Part shown: positions 6,491 to 11,464 of the stretch, piece by piece
Position numbering within the stretch: the first letter of the stretch is position 1
Layout: each line of letters begins with the position of its first letter
Source of the DNA: Modicisalibacter sp049808615
Lineage (GTDB): Bacteria; Pseudomonadota; Gammaproteobacteria; Pseudomonadales; Halomonadaceae
Length of the DNA stretch: 11,464 bases
Reading direction: 5' to 3'
NCBI RefSeq assembly: GCF_049808615.1
Contig: NZ_JBNCAN010000042.1
Location: 1-11,464 of the forward strand
The notes under the pieces: generated by a model
Seen by the model: the letters and a program-made list of their open reading frames with translations, nothing else
The model's database searches: none
Told to the model about the DNA's origin: nothing
Made by a program: the position numbers and the translations under genes

Positions 6491-8929
6491 TCAGCCGGCT
6501 GTAGCGGCGTCGGCATAGAGCGTTGCCTCGAGGGCTCTCACGGCCTCCCGATAGCCGGCCTTGCCGCCGAAGGCGCCGGCCAGTTCCACGACGGTGCCGA
6601 GCCGGTCCAGCGGCGCCATTTGCAGCACCTTGGTGTCCTCGATGGTGGCCACGCCGCTGTCGGCGTACTTGTCGAGCAGGGCGTCCAGCACGGCGCGGGC
6701 CTGGCCTTCATAGCGAGTGAAATAGTCCGACTGGCGGGCCTTGGCCGCGCGTTGGCGACGGGTGAGTGCAGGCTGGCCGTAGACGATGTGTACGATGGCA
6801 TCGAACGGGTCCGGTGTATCGCCGAGTGTCTTCTCGACCTCGCTGGTGAGGTCTTCCCAGAACACGCCTTGTTCGGCCAGCTCGTCCAACACGGCCTGCT
6901 TGCGGTCGCTGGCCTCCCAACGGCGCAGGAAGTCCTTCAGGGTGGCGTAGTGGGCGCGTACCGTCTTGCGGGTGTAGTCGGTCAGCTCTTCGGTGATCAG
7001 CTTGCCGTCCGGCCCCAGGTACTGCACGCGCCGGCCGATGACCGCCACGGTGACGTCATCGACGACGTATCGCTTGGGCGGCTCGCCGATGCCGCCGTCT
7101 TCGTCATCCACCCAGCCCCCTTCGGGGGGCAAGGCGGGATCGTTCGGTGACTCGTCGTCGGGGGATGCGCCGTCCTCGTCAGCGGGCGCGTTTCCATCGC
7201 CGCTGTCCTCGGCTTCATCATCGTCGTCCGGTAGTAGCGGGTCGCCTTCGCCAGGTACGTAGACCTTTTCTGGTTCGCCGTCGAAGGCTGGGTCGGCGAA
7301 AAGCTCCGTGGCCTTGCGGAAGTCCAGAATCGTGAACCAGAACTTATTGTGCTCTGCGTCAATCCGCGTGCCGCGTCCGATGATCTGCTTGAACTCGGTC
7401 ATCGACTGGATGCGCTGGTCGAGCACGATCAGCTTGCAGGTCTTGGCGTCGACGCCGGTGGTCATCAGCTTGCTGGTGACGGCGATGACGGGGTAGGGCT
7501 CTTCGGGGTCGATGAAGTGGTCGAGCTCGGCCTTCCCCTCGAGCTCGTCGCCGGTGATGCGCATCACGTACTTGCGGTTCTTGGCCACGTGCTGAGGGTT
7601 GAGATTGACCAACGCCTGGCGCATCCGCTCGGCGTGGTCGATGTTCTCGCAGAAGACGATGGTCTTCTGCATCGGGTCGGTCTGGGTCAGGTAATCGGTG
7701 ACGGTTCGAGCGACCAGCTCGGTGCGTTGCGTCAGGATCAGGTGACGGTCGAAGTCTCGCTGGTTGTAGATACGATCCTCGAGCACCTCGCCGTGGATGT
7801 CGGTCTGGCCGTCGCTGGGGCGCCACCCTTGCAGGTCGCGGTCCAGGTCGACCCGAATCACCTTGTAGGGCGCCAGGTAGCCGTCGTCGATGCCCTGCTT
7901 GAGCGAGTAGGTGTAGATGGGCTCGCCGAAGTAGTGGATGTTGGAAACCTCGGTGGTTTCCTTGGGCGTCGCGGTCAGCCCGATATGGGTGGCCCCGCTG
8001 AAGTAGTCCAGGATGGCGCGCCAGGCAGAGTCTTCGGCGGCGCTGCCACGGTGGCATTCGTCGATGACGACCAGGTCGAAGAAGTCCGGACTGAACTGCT
8101 TGTAGATGTTCTTTTCTTCCTCGCTACCGGTGACGGCCTGATACAGCGAGAGATAGATCTCGTGCGACTTCTCGACCTGGCGCTTGGAGATCTTGGTCAT
8201 GGCCGCGCCGAAGGGCTTGAAGTCGCCGCTCTTGGTCTGATCGACGAGTACGTTGCGGTCCGCCAGAAACAGGATGCGCTGCTTGCGGCCGGCCTTCCAC
8301 AGTCGCCAGATCAGCTGGAAAGCGGTGTAGGTCTTGCCGGTGCCGGTGGCCATCACCAGCAGCAGGCGATCCTGCCCTTTGGCGATGGCTTCGACCGTGC
8401 GATTGACCGCGACCATCTGGTAGTAGCGGGGCGTGCGGCCGCTGCCGTCATCGTAGAAAGGCTGCTCGACGACCGGGCGTGTCTCTTCACTCAGGCCTTT
8501 CCAGCGGCGGTAGCCGTGCCAGAGCGCATCGGGCCCGGGGAGCTGATCGAGTACCAGGTTGGTCTCGACCTGATCGAAGACCAGGCGGTGGGGGTCGCTG
8601 AACAGGAAGCCGCTGCCGTTGGAGCTAATGGCGAAGGGGACATCGAGCTTCTCCGCGTAGGCTTGTGCCTGCTGCATGCCATGGCCCAGGCTGTGGCTGC
8701 CGTCTTTGGCCTCGATGACGGCAATGGGCTGGTTCTTCTGAAAGCACAGCACATAGTCCGCCCGGCGGGGACGGGCTCTTGAGTGCATCCGACCACGCAC
8801 CATGATGCGACCGTCACTGACGGGGTACTCTTCGCGTACCTGGGTGTGGATGTTCCAGCCCGCCTGCTCGATGGCGGGGGTGATGAATTTGGTGCAGATG
8901 TCCCGTTCGCTGAAAGCTTGCCTTGTCAT
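6491..8929 (-). CDS. hsdR: Type I restriction endonuclease subunit HsdR (EcoEI type)
   Basis: This 812-residue motor and nuclease subunit translocates DNA and cuts it away from an unmethylated site. The N-terminal nuclease domain has the PD-(D/E)XK residues Asp58 (RADYVLCF) and Glu73/Lys75 (IEAKDG). Superfamily 2 helicase motifs follow: Walker A MATGTGKT (193-200), DECH box (290-293), TATP (319-322) and QIIGRGTR (515-522). An acidic low-complexity linker (about 566-615) leads to the EcoEI-type C-terminal domain (about 650-805) that docks on the methylase. The size fits the EcoEI/EcoAI group. The ATG at 8929 has AGGGA about 7 bases upstream; a TATAAA (minus strand, 8948-8953) may be the operon's -10, though no good -35 is seen. 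It is the first gene of the operon. All motif residues are present and the frame is intact. Confidence 0.95.
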   Translation of the reverse strand: MTRQAFSERDICTKFITPAIEQAGWNIHTQVREEYPVSDGRIMVRGRMHSRARPRRADYVLCFQKNQPIAVIEAKDGSHSLGHGMQQAQAYAEKLDVPFAISSNGSGFLFSDPHRLVFDQVETNLVLDQLPGPDALWHGYRRWKGLSEETRPVVEQPFYDDGSGRTPRYYQMVAVNRTVEAIAKGQDRLLLVMATGTGKTYTAFQLIWRLWKAGRKQRILFLADRNVLVDQTKSGDFKPFGAAMTKISKRQVEKSHEIYLSLYQAVTGSEEEKNIYKQFSPDFFDLVVIDECHRGSAAEDSAWRAILDYFSGATHIGLTATPKETTEVSNIHYFGEPIYTYSLKQGIDDGYLAPYKVIRVDLDRDLQGWRPSDGQTDIHGEVLEDRIYNQRDFDRHLILTQRTELVARTVTDYLTQTDPMQKTIVFCENIDHAERMRQALVNLNPQHVAKNRKYVMRITGDELEGKAELDHFIDPEEPYPVIAVTSKLMTTGVDAKTCKLIVLDQRIQSMTEFKQIIGRGTRIDAEHNKFWFTILDFRKATELFADPAFDGEPEKVYVPGEGDPLLPDDDDEAEDSGDGNAPADEDGASPDDESPNDPALPPEGGWVDDEDGGIGEPPKRYVVDDVTVAVIGRRVQYLGPDGKLITEELTDYTRKTVRAHYATLKDFLRRWEASDRKQAVLDELAEQGVFWEDLTSEVEKTLGDTPDPFDAIVHIVYGQPALTRRQRAAKARQSDYFTRYEGQARAVLDALLDKYADSGVATIEDTKVLQMAPLDRLGTVVELAGAFGGKAGYREAVRALEATLYADAATAG

Positions 8930-8955
8930 AGCTGCTTCCCTGCTGCGTTTATAGG

Positions 8956-9153
8956 TTGCTTATCAGTTTTTTCGCTAGATTACTTGAAGCTGAGCAGAAA
9001 CGCATGGGGGGCGAGGAAGGGGCCGGCAAGCCTCACGATTCTGAGAAGCAGCGCCTGGCTGGGATCATCAACCGGCTCAACGACCTCTATGGCGCCGAGA
9101 TCAGCGACGATAACAAGCTGCTTTTCGGGAGGATTATCCAGCTTTCGGTTTAA
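8956..9153 (+). pseudogene. Decayed C-terminal end of another type I HsdR subunit
   Basis: The frame 8956-9153 encodes about 65 residues, opening with TTG (the next ATG is at 9003). The second half, EKQRLAGIINRLNDLYGAE then ISDDNKLLF, resembles the C-terminal end of HsdR proteins of the larger type I families, where a segment like LSEIIERLNELFG followed by an acidic stretch and DKLFF is usual. No helicase or nuclease part is present and the first third of the frame has no clear homology, so it is a relic. It differs from the intact EcoEI-type hsdR, which lies head-to-head with it and starts only 26 bases away. The operon promoter may lie at or inside the relic's edge. It could instead be translated as a small protein, but I see no good ribosome-binding site. 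Confidence 0.6.
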
Positions 9154-9192
9154 AATATTTACTAGAAGCGGCCTGGAATGGCGATTCTGTGC

Positions 9193-9220
9193 TTGAAGAT
9201 AAACCGTCGTGGTTTATTAT
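9193..9220 (+). promoter_or_regulatory. Promoter of the AbiEi gene with operator-like palindrome in the spacer
   Basis: TTGAAG (9193-9198) and TATTAT (9215-9220) form a -35/-10 pair with 16-base spacing. A perfect inverted repeat ATAAACC-N5-GGTTTAT (9199-9217) fills the spacer exactly and enters the -10 box. A further ATAAACC occurs at 9263-9269, at the start of the coding region. AbiEi antitoxins are known to repress their own operon by binding inverted repeats at the promoter, so this is a good candidate operator. The start of transcription would fall near 9227, about 25 bases before the gene. Confidence 0.55.
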
Positions 9221-9250
9221 TCACAATGAAAACGGAATTAAAGGCCGATT

Positions 9251-10033
9251 TTGGGTGTGAAAATAAACCAGCTGCTGCACAAGATCCCGTATGGCGCCGT
9301 CGTGAGGACCGCCTGGCTGGCGTCACACGGCGTCAGTTCGGATCAGGCGCGTAAGCTGGCCAGCAGTGGCTGGCTGCAACGCGTGGGGCACGGCGCCTAC
9401 TGCCAAGTGGGGGAGCCTCTTACCTGGGAGAGCGCTGTGTTCGCCTTGCAGGCGAGCGACGACACTGGCTTACCACCATTTTGGCCGGGTGGCCAGACGG
9501 CCCTGGCACTGCATGGCTTTGCCCACTATCTGCCCATGGGGAAGCGCACAACGCACCTGTATGGCAAGGAGGCCGCTCGGCTGCCCCGGTGGTTGAATGA
9601 TGCCGAGTGGGCAGGGCGGATGGTGCTCCACTCTGAAAAGGGCCTGCCAGTGCAGATTCCCGGTAGCTTCACGGACTACGCGCCGGATGGCAGGGCCTTC
9701 AGCTTGCAGGTATCGACCCCCGAGCGAGCGGTCCTGGAGTGGATCGCCGTGACGCCGAATGAGCTGCTGTTCAGCAGTGAGCTGGTGGACACCTTCAGCG
9801 GGCTTAACACGCTGCGCCCGCGCCGGCTTCAGGCATTGCTGGAGGAGTGTCGATCGGTGAGAACCAAGCGTGCCTTCCTGGTGCTGGCTCGCCACGCCGG
9901 GCATGCCTGGTACGGTCGCCTGGAACCTCGTCGACTGGACCTAGGCAAGGGCAAGCGGCAGCTTTGCAGTGGCGGCAAGCTGGACAGGGAATATCACGTG
10001 ACGGTGCCGGAGGCGTTCCTGCATGCCGATTGA
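9251..10033 (+). CDS. abiEi: AbiEi-family antitoxin of a type IV toxin-antitoxin system
   Basis: AbiE is a two-gene phage-defence toxin-antitoxin system; AbiEi is the DNA-binding antitoxin and autorepressor of the nucleotidyltransferase toxin AbiEii. This 260-residue protein shows the N-terminal winged helix-turn-helix (about 5-55, PYGAVVRTAWLASHGVSS then SSGWLQRVGHGAY), the middle region with GGQTALALHGF (80-90) and STPERAVLEWI (155-165), and the typical C-terminal end (about 213-260) with KRAFLVLARHAGHAWYGRL, DLGKGKRQL and GGKLDREYHVTVPE. No ATG opens the frame: TTG at 9251 has AAGG 6 bases upstream, while GTG at 9257 gives a family-like beginning (VKINQLLHKIPYG) but is worse placed. The downstream toxin gene is broken, so the antitoxin is now an orphan, though its own reading frame is intact. 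Confidence 0.88.
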   Translation: MGVKINQLLHKIPYGAVVRTAWLASHGVSSDQARKLASSGWLQRVGHGAYCQVGEPLTWESAVFALQASDDTGLPPFWPGGQTALALHGFAHYLPMGKRTTHLYGKEAARLPRWLNDAEWAGRMVLHSEKGLPVQIPGSFTDYAPDGRAFSLQVSTPERAVLEWIAVTPNELLFSSELVDTFSGLNTLRPRRLQALLEECRSVRTKRAFLVLARHAGHAWYGRLEPRRLDLGKGKRQLCSGGKLDREYHVTVPEAFLHAD

Positions 10034-10079
10034 AGCTCGCTATCACGAACAGGTCAGGCTGCTGTTTTGCAGCAGATGA
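10023..10079 (+). pseudogene. 5' remnant of the AbiEii toxin gene
   Basis: An ATG at 10023 overlaps the end of abiEi by 11 bases and has GGAGG at 10009-10013, 9 bases upstream, exactly as in intact abiE operons. It encodes MPIEARYHEQVRLLFCSR and stops at 10077-10079. AbiEii toxins commonly begin with a short polar segment followed by YRxQVxLLLxVLP, so the first 14 residues fit. The nucleotidyltransferase core (GGTAIN and the metal-binding acidic residues) is absent. Another frame over the break reads AVLQQM, suggesting a frameshift near 10060-10066 followed by replacement of the rest. The six-base inverted repeat CTGCTG/CAGCAG (10059-10064, 10070-10075) lies at the break point. Confidence 0.7.
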
Positions 10080-10250
10080 CCAAAGTTGACATGACGAAAG
10101 AAATAATATGCTTGTCCATCGAGTTGGTGTAACAGCCGTATAATTAAACCTACGCATGTCATGGAGTTATGAAACTGGTGGCGTACGGTATAATATTAAT
10201 TGTCGCGCATGCGTGTCCAGAAACTGGGGTATGGGGGTTAATAATTTTAT
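10080..10250. other. AT-rich spacer after the toxin remnant
   Basis: This is 171 bases between the abiEii stub and the membrane-protein gene. It contains two TATAAT boxes (10139-10144 and 10189-10194), the second listed as a promoter, and the palindrome CGCATGCG (10206-10213). Base composition shifts here from GC-rich to AT-rich, so the junction between old and new DNA should lie near its left end. Confidence 0.55.
10167..10194 (+). promoter_or_regulatory. Possible promoter of the two-gene cassette
   Basis: A perfect -10 consensus TATAAT lies at 10189-10194. TTATGA at 10167-10172 is a poor -35 (three of six) with 16-base spacing. The next gene begins 56 bases downstream. A second TATAAT at 10139-10144 lacks a well-spaced -35. 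AT-rich DNA gives such boxes by chance, so this is tentative. Confidence 0.35.
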
Positions 10251-10721
10251 ATGGAGAAGATGTTAACAAGCATAGTTGTTACAATGAGTGATTTCTTGGA
10301 TAAGTTATATTACGTATATTCGAGTTTGGATCCATGTTTCGTGGGGGATTCTATAGATGACAGCTTTACAGTGCTGGTGGGTTTTGTTGCCATTGGCATT
10401 CCGCTAAGTCTTCAGGTGATTTCGCGAGCCACAGAAAAGTTTAAATCGGAACATCTAATAAACTATCTTAGTAGTTGGAAATGGGTTAATCCAAAAAGAA
10501 TATATTGGGCCTCTATTTTTTACTTTATAGCTGCTTTGATGTTTAAGTCTTTACTGCCTTCCAATGTTAAAGAGTGCGGCACGCTAGACATTCAGCTTTA
10601 TGCGTGGGGTGTGATTGTTTTGTTTTTAGTTATCGTGACCGTGGTTGGGTTATGGTACGGGCACCTGTTCACCCAGGCCGGCAAGCGGCCTAAGGAAATA
10701 TATGAAGCTCTTAAAAAATAG
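10251..10721 (+). CDS. Small membrane protein with three predicted helices, unknown family
   Basis: This 156-residue protein is not recognised. Hydrophobic segments lie at about 39-57 (VLVGFVAIGIPLSLQVI), 83-102 and 116-139. The first loop is rich in Lys and Arg (ISRATEKFKSEH, WKWVNPKR) and the tail is basic (KRPKEIYEALKK). By the positive-inside rule this puts the N-terminus outside and the tail in the cytoplasm. No catalytic motif is visible and there is no cleavable signal peptide. The ATG at 10251 has no clear ribosome-binding site; the ATG at 10260 has GGAG only a few bases away. Codon use is far more AT-rich than the operon to the left, so it was probably acquired separately. It ends inside the next gene, overlapping by 20 bases, at a run of six A. 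It may be the first half of one longer protein. Confidence 0.7.
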   Translation: MEKMLTSIVVTMSDFLDKLYYVYSSLDPCFVGDSIDDSFTVLVGFVAIGIPLSLQVISRATEKFKSEHLINYLSSWKWVNPKRIYWASIFYFIAALMFKSLLPSNVKECGTLDIQLYAWGVIVLFLVIVTVVGLWYGHLFTQAGKRPKEIYEALKK

Positions 10722-11376
10722 CACTGTCTCGTTCACCATTACGAGTTGCGAGCGATATTTAGACAAGCTCAAGGCAAGAATTGATATTGTGCGGGAAGGG
10801 CTTGTTTCCAATCCTTTGGATGTAGAACTTGAGACAACGATAAGTGAGTTAATGCTAGAAGTTAGGAAGTTAATTTTTGATGATAATTGGGTAAATCCTC
10901 TCCCAGTTAGCAACTGGTTAGTGATTGTAAATTTCATTCTCTCTTTTAATGAGGTGTCAGTATCGGCGCGAAAGAATAATAGGAGTCTCAACTTTTCTGC
11001 TCAGCGCTCTGTTTTTTTGATACTTGGTTATATATTCAATCACCCGCAGTATTCAAAGTTGTGTGATAGGTGGTCAGCTGAGAATGAATACAAATTTTTT
11101 GATGTGATACAAACAATGTATAGTGAGGCAGAACGTCAGAATTATGACCCCTGTATATTTGGCGACCTTTTTGCAGAGGGAGAGTGGGTTTCATATATAT
11201 TTGGTTACATGACGTTCAAGCTACGTTATTCCCCCAATCAAGAGGGTGTGGCTTCGGCTTTAGACTTATGGGAAAGCTTTGTTTCTTATTCGGCAAGAAG
11301 TAACGCTAATCGCATACCAAAATTATTTAAAAACATTAAAGAGTCGGCGGTCTCAATGACCAAGCGCAACACGTGA
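10702..11376 (+). CDS. Soluble helical protein of unknown function, second gene of the cassette
   Basis: This 224-residue protein is not recognised. It looks mostly alpha-helical, with an early charged stretch (CERYLDKLKARIDIVREGL) and aromatic-rich later parts (FILSFNEVSVSARK, ILGYIFNHPQYSKL, GEWVSYIFGYMTFKLRY). No transmembrane segment of normal length, zinc site or nucleotide-binding loop is evident. I chose the ATG at 10702 because AAGGAA (10692-10697) sits 6 bases upstream; the frame is open to an ATG at 10645 without a ribosome-binding site. It overlaps the membrane-protein gene by 20 bases in the +1 frame. Either the two are translationally coupled partners or they are the split parts of one membrane-anchored protein. 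The end is only 21 bases from an IS30-type transposase start and composition becomes GC-richer from about 11340, so the natural C-terminus may be lost. Confidence 0.7.
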   Translation: MKLLKNSTVSFTITSCERYLDKLKARIDIVREGLVSNPLDVELETTISELMLEVRKLIFDDNWVNPLPVSNWLVIVNFILSFNEVSVSARKNNRSLNFSAQRSVFLILGYIFNHPQYSKLCDRWSAENEYKFFDVIQTMYSEAERQNYDPCIFGDLFAEGEWVSYIFGYMTFKLRYSPNQEGVASALDLWESFVSYSARSNANRIPKLFKNIKESAVSMTKRNT

Positions 11377-11396
11377 CCCATCAGGTACGGTGTTGC
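11366..11396 (+). repeat. Inverted repeat and hairpin at the start of the IS30-type element
   Basis: GCAACAC (11366-11372) and GTGTTGC (11390-11396) are exact inverted copies. Inner pairs GT/AC and ACC/GGT extend the stem, with single bulged G bases, around the loop CATCA. The structure ends one base before the transposase ATG and contains the only possible ribosome-binding bases (AGG, 11383-11385). Such hairpins in insertion sequences often block translation from transcripts that enter from outside. The terminal inverted repeat of the element cannot be identified without its other end. Confidence 0.5.
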
Positions 11397-11397
11397 C

Positions 11398-11464
11398 ATG
11401 AACCACTGCTATCGCCATCTTTCTGCTGAAGACCGGGCCGCCATCATGATGATGCGAGCCACGC
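11398..11464 (+). CDS. IS30-family transposase, N-terminal fragment
   Basis: The ATG at 11398 opens a frame that runs off the window after 22 codons. The product begins MNHCYRHLSAEDRAAIMMMR, matching the usual beginning of IS30-family transposases (a tyrosine or histidine pair, then LTxEERxxI), which precedes a helix-turn-helix that binds the inverted repeats. Only this start is in view, so the DDE catalytic part and the integrity of the element are unknown. It faces away from the cassette, and a hairpin lies directly upstream. Confidence 0.72.
   Translation, partial: MNHCYRHLSAEDRAAIMMMRAT

Noticed and set aside
5029..6504. A 491-residue open frame on the plus strand across hsdM.
   Set aside because: It is antisense to an unmistakable methylase in GC-rich DNA, where long antisense frames are common; its valine-, leucine- and alanine-rich product is typical of such shadows.
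6412..6516. A longer hsdM start adding 35 residues.
   Set aside because: The extension is unlike HsdM proteins, would overlap the end of hsdR and runs through the intercistronic hairpin; the ATG at 6411 gives the usual family beginning.
7349..8782. A 477-residue open frame on the plus strand across hsdR.
   Set aside because: Same reason: antisense to conserved helicase motifs, with a low-complexity V/L/G/D-rich product.
10086..10109. A perfect TTGACA at 10086-10091 followed by TAATAT as a promoter.
   Set aside because: The spacing is only 12 bases, and no -10-like box lies at 16-18 bases.
1..11464. A CRISPR array, tRNA or rRNA gene anywhere in the window.
   Set aside because: No regularly spaced repeats, no cloverleaf with a T-arm and no rRNA-like stretches were seen on either strand.

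Overview
The window looks like part of a defence island in a moderately GC-rich proteobacterium. A halophilic gammaproteobacterium of the Halomonas kind is a guess, based on GC-rich codon use and a very acidic linker in HsdR. Base composition falls into three tiers by eye: a middling left edge with a site-specific recombinase, a GC-rich central block, and a clearly AT-rich cassette at the right ending in an insertion sequence.

Left edge (1-1072): the tail of an unidentified reading frame, a possible small ORF, and an intact small serine recombinase on the plus strand. Centre (1073-8929, all minus strand): a complete type I restriction-modification operon of the EcoEI/EcoAI kind, in the order hsdR, hsdM, hsdS. 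It continues with only a 1-base overlap into an Abi_2-family HEPN protein, and after 137 bases into a NucS-like PD-(D/E)XK nuclease with an additional C-terminal domain. The most economical reading is one defence operon: HsdR cuts unmodified DNA, HsdM and HsdS methylate and specify the site, the Abi protein may be a second-line RNase, and the last gene may be an accessory nuclease.

Right part (8940-11464, plus strand): just behind the hsdR start lies the decayed C-terminal end of a different type I R subunit, on the opposite strand. Next is an AbiEi-type antitoxin, with a promoter whose spacer is filled by a perfect 7-5-7 palindrome. The partner toxin abiEii starts in the usual overlapping place but is cut off after 18 codons. 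An AT-rich two-gene cassette follows: a three-helix membrane protein and an overlapping soluble helical protein in the +1 frame, joined at a run of six A. It matches nothing I recognise and is the best candidate for something undescribed. The window ends in the first 22 codons of an IS30-family transposase, which may have truncated the second cassette gene.

Two relics (hsdR tail, abiEii head), an IS and a recombinase in 11.5 kb point to repeated turnover of defence genes at this site.
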